A DNA stretch of 64,000 bases from Pacificibacter marinus (GTDB lineage Bacteria > Pseudomonadota > Alphaproteobacteria > Rhodobacterales > Rhodobacteraceae): assembly GCF_018860505.1 (NCBI RefSeq), contig NZ_JAHKPU010000019.1, positions 375,773 through 439,772 of the forward strand, written 5' to 3'. Positions 1 through 9,278 of the stretch are shown one piece after another. Under the pieces are notes generated by a model. It did not search any database and had not been told where the DNA came from. It saw only the letters and a list, made by a program, of their open reading frames with translations. The translations under genes were made by a program, and so were the position numbers. The number at the start of each line of letters is the position of its first letter. Positions within the stretch are counted from its first letter, which is position 1.

Positions 1-1
1 T

Positions 2-1510
2 GTTGAGGCTGTTGAGGCTGCAAATGACGTACCTCTACCTGACGCAAGCGATGATGAGCCTTCGGTCGATTCTATTTTGTCTGCTCTGGGAAATGAGGCA
101 GTGCAAGAAACACTCCAAACCGACCCAGTGGCCACAACCGATGGCGCACAAACCGACATGCCTCATGTGGATGCGGATCAAGCCTTGCACGATATGGACC
201 CAACTTTGGCCGCAGACATCGCCGAAGCCACACGCGCTCCTGAACAATCAGCCCCCGAAGCCACTGAACAGCCTGACCCATTGCGCCGCGTGCGCGCACG
301 CGTGATCAAAATGCGCCGTTCAGATGTAGACGTGGATCAAGATCAAGCGGAACCAAACCTGCCTGAGACAGAGGTAGACGTAGAGGCAGAAACCGAATCA
401 ACAGACGTCAACGTAGAAAGCCTATCCGCCAAAATGGACTTGGCTTCTCAGACTGACGATGCCGAGGCACAAGCAGAGGAAGACGATCTGGCAAAGTTGC
501 TGCGCAAAGAATTGGGCACATCTTCGCTGGACGACGACGCCGAAGATGAACTGATGCGCGAATTGGCTGAGGTCACGTCATCAACAACGACGCAATCTGA
601 AGTTGCCGCTGATATTCTCTCTGACGAGAACGATGATGAGGATACAGATGCTGACTTTTCTGACGTTGCGGCAAAGGTTGCTCAACCGTCTGACGACGTC
701 GCACCGGAAAATGAATTCCGTCTTGATGGTATTCTTACAGATGAAGACGACGATGATGACGACGGCGACGAGACCCGCAACATGTTTGATACGTCTGACG
801 ACTCTGTCTCGCGCCTGCTTGATACAGCGGAACGCGAAATGGGAGACGGTGAAAACGTGCGTCGCCGCAATGCGATCCAACATCTCAAAGCGGCTGTTGC
901 CGCAACCCGCGCAGAGCAGGCCGAACAGCCAGACACAACGGACGCCCAAGACGCGGCTCAAGTTGACCCCTACCGCGAAGATCTCGCGCGTGTGGTTCGC
1001 CCGCGCCGCCCAATTGAAGCTGTCGCTCAAGGAGTGCGTCGCCTTGCACCTTTGATGTTGGTTTCAGAGCAACGCATTGACGCGCCACAAGACTTGCCCA
1101 TGGGCGCGAACATTACGCCTGTGCGTCCACGCCGTATTTCCTCTGCTGCTTTGGCAGTTAAAGAAGACGAACAGTTCTCACCTGAGCTCGATGAAGCGGC
1201 AGAAACGCCGATGAAGAATGAGACCGCCGGTACCTTTGCCGATTACGTGGAAACTGTCGGTGCCGAGGGCCTGAATGACCTGCTGGAAGCCGCAGCGGCC
1301 TATTCAAGCTTTATCGAGGGACGCGAAACAGTCACACGCCCGCAGATCATGCGTTTGGCCAGCCAAGCGATGCCTGAAGAGTTCCCGCTGGAAGAACGCC
1401 TTCGCTCTTTCGGGCAACTTCTACGCCAAGGTAAAATCCGCAAAATCAAACGCGGTCACTTTACTGTCGCAGATGGCACACGTTTCAAACCAGAGGCCGC
1501 CGCCAGCTAA
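2..1510 (+). CDS. Acidic hypothetical protein, 5' end outside window
   Basis: The frame is open from the first bases of the window to the stop at 1510, so only the last ~502 residues are visible and the true start lies upstream. Most of the visible part is low-complexity and very rich in Asp and Glu, including a run of six Asp encoded near 745-765, with Ala, Thr and Gln between. The last ~100 residues (from about 1220) look like a compact folded module ending in a basic stretch (KIRKIKRGHF). I do not recognise the family and assign no function. An in-frame TTG at 77 could be mistaken for a start, but the acidic composition continues upstream of it. A strong terminator follows. Confidence 0.75.
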   Translation, partial: VEAVEAANDVPLPDASDDEPSVDSILSALGNEAVQETLQTDPVATTDGAQTDMPHVDADQALHDMDPTLAADIAEATRAPEQSAPEATEQPDPLRRVRARVIKMRRSDVDVDQDQAEPNLPETEVDVEAETESTDVNVESLSAKMDLASQTDDAEAQAEEDDLAKLLRKELGTSSLDDDAEDELMRELAEVTSSTTTQSEVAADILSDENDDEDTDADFSDVAAKVAQPSDDVAPENEFRLDGILTDEDDDDDDGDETRNMFDTSDDSVSRLLDTAEREMGDGENVRRRNAIQHLKAAVAATRAEQAEQPDTTDAQDAAQVDPYREDLARVVRPRRPIEAVAQGVRRLAPLMLVSEQRIDAPQDLPMGANITPVRPRRISSAALAVKEDEQFSPELDEAAETPMKNETAGTFADYVETVGAEGLNDLLEAAAAYSSFIEGRETVTRPQIMRLASQAMPEEFPLEERLRSFGQLLRQGKIRKIKRGHFTVADGTRFKPEAAAS

Positions 1511-1540
1511 AGGTTTCCCAACACACAGCATTACAAAAAA

Positions 1541-1565
1541 GGCCGCTCAATCGAGCGGCCTTTTT
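1541..1565 (+). terminator. Rho-independent terminator after acidic protein gene
   Basis: GGCCGCTC pairs with GAGCGGCC across a short loop and is followed by TTTTT. The A-run before the stem means it may also act on the convergent DUF2842/purA transcript. Confidence 0.85.
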
Positions 1566-1584
1566 AAATAGTCATATTAATATT

Positions 1585-1821
1585 TTATGCGTCGTCTTGG
1601 TTGTGATCGGCCTGATCATCCAGCTGGCCAATCCCCATGAAAACCGATTTCAACGGAATCGCCCAAAGAACACCCATACCGACATAAATCGCCAATTCCA
1701 CCCACATAGAGGGGCGCTCGAACAGGCTGACCAGCTTGAGGCACAAAGCGATGTAAACAGGCAGCCCCACCACCAGAACCAAAAGGGCCACGCGTCTGCG
1801 GGCTTTGTACGATAGGGCCAT
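1585..1821 (-). CDS. DUF2842 family small membrane protein
   Basis: This 78-residue protein starts MALSYKARRRVALLVLVVG and matches the DUF2842 family of alphaproteobacteria: a short basic N-terminus, two hydrophobic segments (about residues 11-30 and 42-62) and a polar Asp-rich tail. The N-terminal positive charges suggest the tail end faces away from the cytoplasmic basic patch, but topology is inferred. It lies 20 bp downstream of purA on the same strand and is probably co-transcribed with it. The biochemical function of the family is unknown to me. Confidence 0.85.
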   Translation of the reverse strand: MALSYKARRRVALLVLVVGLPVYIALCLKLVSLFERPSMWVELAIYVGMGVLWAIPLKSVFMGIGQLDDQADHNQDDA

Positions 1822-1841
1822 CTGCGATCACTCCTCTTGTA

Positions 1842-3134
1842 TCAATCTTCAAACGGATCAGTGACGAGGATCGTATCTTCGCGTTCTGGCGATGTGGACA
1901 ACAACGCCACAGGACACTCGATTAGCTCTTCAACACGTTTGACATATTTGATCGCATTGGCGGGCAAATCATTCCATGAACGGGCACCTTCTGTGGTCTC
2001 GGACCAACCGGGCATTTCTTCATAGATCGGTGTGCACCGCGCTTGGGCATCTGCGGCTGTTGGCAGGTAATCCACACGGGATCCGTCCAAATCATAGCCG
2101 ACACAAATCTTCAACGTCTCGAAACCGTCAAGCACATCGAGTTTGGTCAGACAAATCCCGTTCATGCCTGAAGTTGCGCAGGTCTGGCGCAGCAAAGCCG
2201 CATCAAACCAACCACACCGGCGCTTGCGGCCAGTTGTTGTGCCAAACTCATGACCACGTTCGCCAAGGCGTTGCCCATCGGCATCGTCGAGTTCGGTCGG
2301 AAACGGGCCTTCGCCCACGCGCGTGGTGTAGGCTTTCACGATCCCAAGCACATAATCAATCGCCCCTGGTCCCATGCCAACGCCCGTCGCGGCTTGGCCT
2401 GCGATCACGTTGGAAGACGTCACAAACGGGTATGTGCCAAAATCGATATCCAAAAGCGCACCTTGGGCACCTTCGAACAAAATACGTTTGCCCGCTTTGC
2501 GTTGTTCGTTCATCACTTTCCAAACAGGCCCAGCGTAGGGCAGGATTTTCGGCGCGATTTCAGTGAGTTTAGCGATCAGGTCATTGCGGTCGATTTCTTC
2601 AAGACCCAGACCACGACGCAACGCATTGTGATGCACAAGCGCGCGATCAACCCGCAACTCAAGCGTTGCAGGATCAGCAAGATCGGCCACACGAATCACA
2701 CGACGGCCAACTTTATCTTCGTAAGCTGGTCCAATGCCACGACCGGTTGTGCCGATTTTTGCAACTGCGTTTTGGTTTTCGCGGGCGCGATCAAGCTCTC
2801 CGTGGAATGGCAGAATCAGCGGCGTATTTTCCGCAATCATCAAAACATCTGGTGTGATTTCGACACCCTGCGCACGGATCGTTTCGATCTCGCCAAGCAA
2901 GTGCCACGGGTCAAGCACAACGCCGTTACCGATCACAGACAGCTTACCACCACGCACAACGCCAGATGGCAAAGCGTGCAGTTTGTAGACTTTGCCATCC
3001 ACAACAAGCGTATGACCTGCATTGTGGCCGCCTTGAAAGCGCGCAATCACATCTGCACGCTCGGACAACCAGTCCACAATCTTGCCTTTACCTTCATCGC
3101 CCCATTGGGCGCCGACCACGACGACGTTTGCCAT
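1842..3134 (-). CDS. purA: Adenylosuccinate synthase
   Basis: PurA joins IMP and aspartate using GTP to make adenylosuccinate, the first committed step to AMP, in the cytoplasm. The 430-residue length is normal. The N-terminal P-loop-like motif GDEGKGK (residues 12-18) carries the catalytic Asp13, and GGHNAGHT contains His41. The central [14 protein letters not shown], the [21 protein letters not shown]-type IMP/GTP region and [10 protein letters not shown] near the C-terminal third are all present and intact. DUF2842 follows closely on the same strand. The upstream ada gene is divergent. Confidence 0.98.
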   Translation of the reverse strand: MANVVVVGAQWGDEGKGKIVDWLSERADVIARFQGGHNAGHTLVVDGKVYKLHALPSGVVRGGKLSVIGNGVVLDPWHLLGEIETIRAQGVEITPDVLMIAENTPLILPFHGELDRARENQNAVAKIGTTGRGIGPAYEDKVGRRVIRVADLADPATLELRVDRALVHHNALRRGLGLEEIDRNDLIAKLTEIAPKILPYAGPVWKVMNEQRKAGKRILFEGAQGALLDIDFGTYPFVTSSNVIAGQAATGVGMGPGAIDYVLGIVKAYTTRVGEGPFPTELDDADGQRLGERGHEFGTTTGRKRRCGWFDAALLRQTCATSGMNGICLTKLDVLDGFETLKICVGYDLDGSRVDYLPTAADAQARCTPIYEEMPGWSETTEGARSWNDLPANAIKYVKRVEELIECPVALLSTSPEREDTILVTDPFED

Positions 3135-3308
3135 ATCCTAATTCCTTTGGATTGGATGAAACCCGCGTCGGTATAGCCATAGGTTCGCGCCGATGAAACC
3201 TTAAAACGGCATTGAAGCGATCTAAGCGTCATCTGTTTTGTACAATTGCGTGCAATAAACGCCTGATTTACGGCGGACAGTCTGCACTGCTGGGTCTAGG
3301 ATGCTTTT

Positions 3309-4364
3309 ATGGAACTGTTTGATCTGCCTGATTCCGATACGCTTTATACCGCCCTTGTGGCACGTGACCCATCCTATGAGGGGCGCGCCTTTGTGGGCGT
3401 GAGTTCCACTGGTATTTTTTGCAGATTCACCTGCCCTGCGCGCAAGCCCACACACGAGAATTGCAAGTTTTATAACACCATTGGCGCCTGTATCGAGGCG
3501 GGATTTCGCGCTTGTAAGCGCTGCCATCCTTTGCGGCCTGCAACCGAATCCGAGCCGGTGATCAAGATTTTACTTGAGGCATTGGAAACGCGCCCCGATC
3601 ACAGATGGTTTGAAAGCGACATCACCGCCATGGGGTTGGACTTGCCTACGGTGCGCCGCGCTTTCAAACGTCACTTTGGTATGACCTTTTTGGAATTGGC
3701 CCGCCTCGAGCGTCTGCGCCGCGGCTTTGAGATTTACAATGACAGCGGCAAAGTCATAGACGCACAGTTGGAGGCTGGGTTCTCATCCTCCTCCGCCTTT
3801 CGCAGCAGTACGACCCGTTTGCTGGGCGCGGCGCTTGGCACGCTGTCTAAAAAACCGTTACTGTGCATCGATTGGATCAACACCCCCTTGGGGCCGCTGA
3901 TTGCAGTGGCAGATACATCAGCACTGCACCTGCTTGAATTCATGGATAGAAAAGCCCTGCCCGCCGAAATGAAAAAGCTGACGGCGGGGGCCAATGGCGC
4001 GATTGGGTTTGGGCACACAGCTATTCACGACCAATTGGCCGAACAGCTTGACGCATATTTCAGTGGGACATCCGCCGACTTCACTGTGCCATTACGATAT
4101 CATGGAGGCGGATTTGCGGGGCGCGTTTGGGATGCCTTGCGGCGCATCCCTGCGGGGCAAACGCTAAGTTATGGTGCCTTGGCAAAATCCATCGACCAGC
4201 CCACAGCCACGCGTGCCGTCGCCAAAGCCAACGGAGCCAATCAAATTGCGATTTTAATCCCCTGTCACCGTATTCTTGGCGCTGATGGGGCCCTCACCGG
4301 CTATGGGGGCGGGCTATGGCGCAAACAACGATTGATCGAGATAGAGGCAGGCTTTGCCCAATGA
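3309..4364 (+). CDS. ada: Bifunctional Ada DNA-repair methyltransferase and transcriptional activator
   Basis: Ada removes methyl groups from phosphotriesters with its N-terminal Cys and from O6-methylguanine with its C-terminal Cys. The methylated protein activates alkylation-repair genes. The 351 residues contain the N-terminal zinc module with Cys38, Cys42, Cys69 and Cys72 in the classical spacing, a central AraC-type helix-turn-helix (about 90-170) and a C-terminal methyltransferase domain with the PCHR active-site motif followed by GADGALTGYGGG. All three parts are intact, so both activities are expected. The gene is divergent from purA. A 10-bp inverted repeat (TTGCGTGCAA, 3246-3255) lies just upstream and could be an operator, but this is a guess. 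Confidence 0.95.
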   Translation: MELFDLPDSDTLYTALVARDPSYEGRAFVGVSSTGIFCRFTCPARKPTHENCKFYNTIGACIEAGFRACKRCHPLRPATESEPVIKILLEALETRPDHRWFESDITAMGLDLPTVRRAFKRHFGMTFLELARLERLRRGFEIYNDSGKVIDAQLEAGFSSSSAFRSSTTRLLGAALGTLSKKPLLCIDWINTPLGPLIAVADTSALHLLEFMDRKALPAEMKKLTAGANGAIGFGHTAIHDQLAEQLDAYFSGTSADFTVPLRYHGGGFAGRVWDALRRIPAGQTLSYGALAKSIDQPTATRAVAKANGANQIAILIPCHRILGADGALTGYGGGLWRKQRLIEIEAGFAQ

Positions 4365-4369
4365 GCCAG

Positions 4370-4912
4370 CTACGCCAAATTAGAGCGCGCAGGCCAGCCA
4401 TAGGCAACTTCGCTCACGGTCCCATCCGCCGAGGCCTCAACACGTTCAGTGATAAACGTGCCCCCTAAAGCCGTGTAAAACGCACGCGCGGTTTCATTTT
4501 CGGACAAGACCCAAAGCGCTGAGCCATTCAAGCCCATCTTTGCCATAGCCTGCGCGCATGACTGCATCAAAGCACGCCCGATACCGCTGCGCTGATGATC
4601 GCCTTGCACATAAATGGCTGTGATTTCACCAGCATAATCGGCGCTGAGGCCTTCATCACGCTGCGCCCCGCAAGACGCAAAACCTTGCACTGTGCCGTCG
4701 ATTTCGGCCACAAAACATGTCCCGCGTCCGGTTTCTGCAAAGCTGTTTAAAATAGTGGTCCAGCCTTTTTCGCGATCTGCGACAGTCATGCGCTCGATCA
4801 AGGCCTCTGGCACAAGACCTTTATAGGCGCTGTTCCAAACGGCGACTTGCACATAAGCAATGGCTTGGGCATCTGACACGGTGGCGGGGCGGATATGCAG
4901 TGTGTTTTCCAT
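4370..4912 (-). CDS. GNAT family N-acetyltransferase
   Basis: The 180-residue protein has the GNAT fold pattern: an N-terminal beta strand (LHIRPATVSDAQAIAYV), a central strand ending in EITAIYV, and the acetyl-CoA pyrophosphate loop QRSGIGRALM (motif A). ALWVLSENETARAFYTALG is the typical motif B region. The acceptor substrate cannot be deduced. It converges on ada with only 5 bp between the two stops and is transcribed away from secG. The start chosen gives the standard beginning of the family. Confidence 0.9.
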   Translation of the reverse strand: MENTLHIRPATVSDAQAIAYVQVAVWNSAYKGLVPEALIERMTVADREKGWTTILNSFAETGRGTCFVAEIDGTVQGFASCGAQRDEGLSADYAGEITAIYVQGDHQRSGIGRALMQSCAQAMAKMGLNGSALWVLSENETARAFYTALGGTFITERVEASADGTVSEVAYGWPARSNLA

Positions 4913-5119
4913 AAATCTATCTCTAGCAAATCAAATTCAAATGACAACGACCATGCGACTGGCGCGCTCAGATGCGGATCGGGCACAGGTCAGATACAGG
5001 CTTGGCACCGCTAATCTTCAAAAATTTGAGAACATTTCCCCAAGACCAAGGTCAAGGGGTTGCGCGTCCCCCGCATATTTCCTAAATACCAGCATCGAAC
5101 TCATCCGAAAGCCTCTCCC

Positions 5120-5479
5120 ATGGAAAACGTCATTCTTATCGTCCACCTGATCCTCGCGCTGTGCCTGATCGGTATTGTGCTGCTTCAGCGTTCTGAAGGC
5201 GGTGGTCTTGGCATGGGTGGCGGCGGTGGCGGCGACGTCATGAGTGGCCGCGCTGCAGCTTCTGCACTTGGCAAACTCACATGGATCTTTGCGATCGGGT
5301 TCATCTGCACATCCCTCACCCTGACAGTTTTGGCGCGCCGCGATGCTGCGAACTCGTCTGTTGTGGACGGAATCACGCTGGAAGATGCAACACCAGTGAC
5401 ACCAAGTTTGCCTGACGCAAGCTCGTTGCTGCCGCCATCTGCAGCCGATGCACCTTTGGCGCCCCCACGCGCTGAATAA
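5120..5479 (+). CDS. secG: Preprotein translocase subunit SecG
   Basis: SecG is the small subunit of the SecYEG channel in the inner membrane and assists SecA-driven export. The 119 residues show two membrane segments (about 3-22 and 52-71) separated by the Gly-rich loop LQRSEGGGLGMGGGGGG characteristic of SecG. The C-terminal tail is Ala/Pro/Asp-rich and poorly conserved in the family. I use the ATG at 5120; the frame extends 20 codons upstream, but that extension is not SecG-like. pyrG follows 165 bp downstream, a neighbourhood commonly seen in Rhodobacteraceae. Confidence 0.95.
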   Translation: MENVILIVHLILALCLIGIVLLQRSEGGGLGMGGGGGGDVMSGRAAASALGKLTWIFAIGFICTSLTLTVLARRDAANSSVVDGITLEDATPVTPSLPDASSLLPPSAADAPLAPPRAE

Positions 5480-5644
5480 ACAAATCTAACGATACCTTGG
5501 GCATAGCGGATTTTCATCCGCAAGATGTTGCGGTTCGGTTGTGCGGGACGTCCGAATCTGTTAGTCCATAAATCCCGTGAACATGGCGTTTTTAAGCGCC
5601 ATGTCTCAATATGATTTTGACCACTCACGGGAGCTACACCCACT

Positions 5645-7288
5645 ATGGCACGTTACGTTTTCATCACCGGCGGTGTTGTTTCCTCACTCGGCAAGGGCCT
5701 TGCCTCTGCTGCTCTTGGCGCTTTGCTGCAAGCACGCGGATACACAGTTCGGTTGCGCAAACTTGATCCTTACCTCAACGTTGATCCGGGCACGATGAGC
5801 CCGTTTGAACACGGCGAGGTTTTTGTCACAGATGACGGCGCTGAGACCGATCTTGATTTGGGCCACTACGAGCGTTTCACTGGCGTCGCAGCCCGCAATA
5901 CAGATTCGATTTCATCAGGCCGCGTTTACACGAACGTTTTGGAAAAAGAGCGTCGCGGCGACTATTTGGGGAAAACCATTCAGGTGATCCCGCATGTGAC
6001 CAATGAAATCAAAGATTTTATCGATATCGGCGATGATGAAGTAGACTTCATGCTGTGCGAGATTGGCGGCACCGTGGGCGATATCGAAGGCCTGCCCTTC
6101 TTTGAAGCGATCCGTCAGTTCGCCCAAGACAAGCCCCGCGGTCAGTGCATTTTCATGCACCTCACGCTGTTGCCCTACATCGCCGCCTCAGGTGAGTTGA
6201 AAACCAAGCCGACACAGCACTCTGTCAAAGAATTGCGCACCATCGGTTTGCAGCCAAATGTTTTGGTCTGTCGTTCTGAGCATCCGATTCCAGAAAAAGA
6301 GCGCGAAAAAATCGCCCTATTCTGTAACGTGCGCAAAGAAGACGTGATCGCAGCGCCTGATTTGAAATCCATCTATGAGGCACCACTGGCGTATCACCGC
6401 GAAGGTCTTGACCAAGCTGTGCTGGACGCCTTCGGCATCGCCCCTGCCCCCAAGCCCGATCTGACGGTTTGGCATGATGTGGCAGATCGCGTGTTCAACC
6501 CAGAAGGCGAAGTTAAAGTCGCCATCGTTGGCAAATATGTGCAACTTGAGGATGCGTATAAATCCATCGCTGAAGCGCTCACACATGGCGGCATGGCCAA
6601 CCGCGTTAAGGTGAAGGTGGAATGGGTCGACGCCGAATTGTTCGAACGCGAAGACGCCGCGCCCTATCTTGAAGGCTATCACGCGATCTTGGTCCCTGGT
6701 GGTTTTGGCGAACGCGGCACCGAAGGCAAAATCAAAGCGGCACAATTCGCGCGTGAACATAAAATCCCCTACCTTGGCATCTGTCTGGGCATGCAAATGG
6801 CTGTCATTGAAGCGGCGCGTAATTTGGCGGGCATTGATGCGGCTGGCTCAGAAGAATTTGACCACGAAGCGGGTAAAAAGCGTTTCGAACCTGTGGTGTA
6901 CCACCTTAAAGAATGGATTCAGGGCAACCATAAAGTGCGCCGCAAATCCACCGACGACAAGGGCGGCACCATGCGTTTGGGCGCATACACGGCAACACTT
7001 ACAGCGGGATCACGTGTGGCTGAGGCTTATGGCGCGACAGAGATCGAAGAACGTCACCGTCACCGCTATGAAGTCGACACCAAATACCGCGAACAATTGG
7101 AAGAAAACGGTTTGATTTTCTCAGGCATGTCCCCTGATGGACGCCTGCCAGAAATCGTCGAGATCAAAGATCACCCATGGTACATCGGCGTTCAGTTCCA
7201 CCCAGAATTGAAATCCAAACCCTTCGCACCAGCGCCATTGTTCAAAGACTTCGTCCGTGCGGCGAAAGAAAATTCACGTTTGGTCTAA
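5645..7288 (+). CDS. pyrG: CTP synthase
   Basis: PyrG converts UTP to CTP using ATP and glutamine-derived ammonia, the last step of pyrimidine nucleotide synthesis. The 547-residue length is standard. The synthetase domain begins with [10 protein letters not shown] and contains [11 protein letters not shown] and the CTP/UTP-binding [12 protein letters not shown] region. The class I glutaminase domain has the nucleophile Cys380 in GICLGMQ and the His-Glu pair in GVQFHPE. No key residue is missing. It has its own intergenic region after secG and ends at a strong terminator. Confidence 0.98.
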   Translation: MARYVFITGGVVSSLGKGLASAALGALLQARGYTVRLRKLDPYLNVDPGTMSPFEHGEVFVTDDGAETDLDLGHYERFTGVAARNTDSISSGRVYTNVLEKERRGDYLGKTIQVIPHVTNEIKDFIDIGDDEVDFMLCEIGGTVGDIEGLPFFEAIRQFAQDKPRGQCIFMHLTLLPYIAASGELKTKPTQHSVKELRTIGLQPNVLVCRSEHPIPEKEREKIALFCNVRKEDVIAAPDLKSIYEAPLAYHREGLDQAVLDAFGIAPAPKPDLTVWHDVADRVFNPEGEVKVAIVGKYVQLEDAYKSIAEALTHGGMANRVKVKVEWVDAELFEREDAAPYLEGYHAILVPGGFGERGTEGKIKAAQFAREHKIPYLGICLGMQMAVIEAARNLAGIDAAGSEEFDHEAGKKRFEPVVYHLKEWIQGNHKVRRKSTDDKGGTMRLGAYTATLTAGSRVAEAYGATEIEERHRHRYEVDTKYREQLEENGLIFSGMSPDGRLPEIVEIKDHPWYIGVQFHPELKSKPFAPAPLFKDFVRAAKENSRLV

Positions 7289-7308
7289 GCCCAGAAATAG
7301 GCCATATC

Positions 7309-7340
7309 AAAAGCGCACCTTTGCACAGAGGTGCGCTTTT
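7309..7340. terminator. Bidirectional terminator between pyrG and paiB-like gene
   Basis: A 12-bp perfect stem (AAAAGCGCACCT with AGGTGCGCTTTT) encloses an 8-nt loop. A-run and T-run flank the stem, so it can end both pyrG and the convergent gene. Confidence 0.85.
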
Positions 7341-7363
7341 GCGTTAAAGATCAAAACAATAGA

Positions 7364-7987
7364 CTAGTCGAGATAACCAGCCAAGGCTCCTGCGATATGG
7401 CTGCCAGCTTCGCTTTCGCGTGACAACCCATCGATAGTACCTCGTTTATCGACATCAGATTTGTCCTGGTTGACCTTCCATTTGCCCTCAAGCTTATGGA
7501 CGGTCAAACGCAAGCCAACGATGCCGCGTTTCAACGCAGAGAGATAGGCCACGGGCGCTTCGTTCATCTGCCAAGGTTTGGGGCGCCCTCCCTCATGATG
7601 TTGGGTCAAAGCCTCAAGGTGCTCGGCAATCCATTTGGGGTCTTCCACCGCTTCCAAAACACCATGTGCATGCACCGTGATGTAAGCCCAAGTTGGCACG
7701 ACACGTCCATCCTCAGCTTTGGACGGGTAAAACGATGGCGAGACATAGGCGTGCGGGCCTTGAAAAACCGCGGTCGACGCGAAGCCATTCATCCGCCAAT
7801 GCGGATTGGCCCGCGCGACATGCGCCTCTAAGATCACAGTCCCACCCTCATTACGCACCAGCCATGGCAGATGATTGATTTCAATCCCCTCAGAATGCGG
7901 CGTCACAAGAGCGGCAAAATTAATCTCTTGGATGGCAGCGCAAAGCACATCTGGGCGTCGCTCGCCAGTTCCTGCTGGGATATACAT
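7364..7987 (-). CDS. PaiB-type FMN-binding negative transcriptional regulator
   Basis: The 207-residue protein begins MYIPAGTGERRPDVL and has the PaiB pattern: HLPWLV, HVARANPHWRM, the FQGPHAYVSPSFYP stretch and VPTWAYITVHAHG, which form a split-barrel flavin-binding fold. PaiB of Bacillus is described as repressing protease and sporulation genes; in proteobacteria the role is unclear and these proteins may be flavin enzymes. No clear DNA-binding helix-turn-helix is visible to me. It converges with pyrG and its upstream region is shared with no other gene. Confidence 0.88.
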   Translation of the reverse strand: MYIPAGTGERRPDVLCAAIQEINFAALVTPHSEGIEINHLPWLVRNEGGTVILEAHVARANPHWRMNGFASTAVFQGPHAYVSPSFYPSKAEDGRVVPTWAYITVHAHGVLEAVEDPKWIAEHLEALTQHHEGGRPKPWQMNEAPVAYLSALKRGIVGLRLTVHKLEGKWKVNQDKSDVDKRGTIDGLSRESEAGSHIAGALAGYLD

Positions 7988-8092
7988 CTGCGTCTCCTGC
8001 TATGTTCGCAATTTTGCTAACATGCGATGCGCGCCGCGCACAGACGAAAGCGCAAGCCGTTACATAGGGCGGGGGTTTTGGCGAATCTTCGC

Positions 8093-8536
8093 TTAAGCGC
8101 GCATGTCTTTGGGGCTTTCCATAACGATATAAGAAGTGATCGAGTTCACCTGCGGCAGCACGCCCAAGACATCGGTGTGAAAGATCTTGTATGCCCCTAA
8201 ATCAGCGGTTTCGACTCGCAAGATATATTCAAAGACACCTGTCACATTGTGACATTCTTTGACCTCAGGCGCACGGGCGATTGCACGCTCAAAGGCCTGT
8301 TGTGATTCTTTAGTGTGTTTGGACAGACCCACGGTGACATAAGCCAAAAAACCGATACCGACTTTGTTGCGATCAATCACGGCACGATAGCCTGCAATCA
8401 CCCCACTACGTTCCAAGTCCGCTACACGGCGCGATGTGGCCGAAGGAGACAGCCCGATATGATCGGCCAGTTGCAAATTGGTCAGGCGACCATCTCGCTC
8501 AAGGGTGCGCAATATTTTATCGTCTATATGGTCCAT
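8093..8536 (-). CDS. Lrp/AsnC family transcriptional regulator
   Basis: This 147-residue regulator has an N-terminal AsnC-type winged helix-turn-helix (DDKILRTLERDGRLTNLQLADH then LSPSATSRRV) and a C-terminal RAM/ligand-binding domain with GVFEYILRVE. I start at the ATG at 8536 (MDHIDDKIL), the usual family start; the frame continues 27 codons upstream with a Cys-rich non-family sequence that would overlap the exporter promoter. It is divergent from a LysE-type exporter, a classic arrangement in which the Lrp protein senses an amino acid and controls its efflux. Confidence 0.93.
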   Translation of the reverse strand: MDHIDDKILRTLERDGRLTNLQLADHIGLSPSATSRRVADLERSGVIAGYRAVIDRNKVGIGFLAYVTVGLSKHTKESQQAFERAIARAPEVKECHNVTGVFEYILRVETADLGAYKIFHTDVLGVLPQVNSITSYIVMESPKDMRA

Positions 8537-8617
8537 ATTCGAAATATATTGCAAATAATTGCACAAACAAGATGATTTTGCACAGGAATACGCTGCACAG
8601 AACTCTATATTAGCCAA

Positions 8618-9211
8618 ATGGATATGACCTTATTTCTCGCCCTTTTGGGCTTTGCCTTTGTCGCCTCGGGCACCCCTGGGCCAAACAATCTGATGCTTTT
8701 GGCCTCAGGGGCCAACTTTGGCTTGCGGCGCACGGTGCCGCATATGCTTGGTATTTCGCTGGGGCATTCGTTCATGGTTTTTGTGATCGGGCTTGGATTG
8801 GCGCAAGTCTTTCACCGGCTTCCGATTCTACAAATAATACTGACCATCATCTCAATGGCCTATATGCTGTGGCTGGCGTGGAAAATTGCTCATGCGACTC
8901 CCCCCAAGGAAGGCGAAATCGGTGGCAAACCGTTCACATTTTTGCAAGCTGCCGCCTTTCAATGGGTCAATCCGAAAGCCGTGATCATGGCCATCACTGC
9001 GCAGACCAATTATGCGCAAGGCGACACGTGGGCGGCGGCTTTGGCCGTGGGGCTTGGGTTTTTGATGGTCAATTTTCCCGCCATCACCCTTTGGGCATGG
9101 TTGGGGACAGAGTTACGCCGTTTTTTAACCAATCCACGTCGTTTGACAGTGTTCAACTGGACCATGGCGGGACTTTTAGTGATTTCTATGGTGCCAATCT
9201 TATTTCATTAA
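8618..9211 (+). CDS. LysE family amino acid exporter
   Basis: The 197-residue integral membrane protein shows six hydrophobic segments and the family signature ASGTPGPNNLMLLASGANFG near the N-terminus, with the conserved FQWVNPKAV later. LysE/RhtB proteins export amino acids or derivatives by proton antiport across the inner membrane. The divergent Lrp gene is 81 bp away and is the likely regulator. An alternative start two codons later (8624) cannot be excluded. The transported substrate is not determined by the sequence. Confidence 0.92.
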   Translation: MDMTLFLALLGFAFVASGTPGPNNLMLLASGANFGLRRTVPHMLGISLGHSFMVFVIGLGLAQVFHRLPILQIILTIISMAYMLWLAWKIAHATPPKEGEIGGKPFTFLQAAAFQWVNPKAVIMAITAQTNYAQGDTWAAALAVGLGFLMVNFPAITLWAWLGTELRRFLTNPRRLTVFNWTMAGLLVISMVPILFH

Positions 9212-9278
9212 GAAACTGTCATATTTCCCTGATTTAAGGCACAGTTGCACCATAGCGGCACCAGAAGGATCACGACAC

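Noticed and set aside
725-770. GA-rich repeat (GACGACGATGATGACGACG) as a tandem repeat element
   Set aside because: It is simply the codon run for a poly-Asp stretch in the acidic protein.
2250-3176. Long plus-strand open frame (308 codons) opposite purA
   Set aside because: It is the antisense shadow of an intact purA, with His/Arg/Cys-rich composition and no family resemblance.
3246-3255. TTGCGTGCAA inverted repeat before ada as an Ada box
   Set aside because: It does not fit the known Ada-binding consensus well enough; mentioned only as a possible operator.
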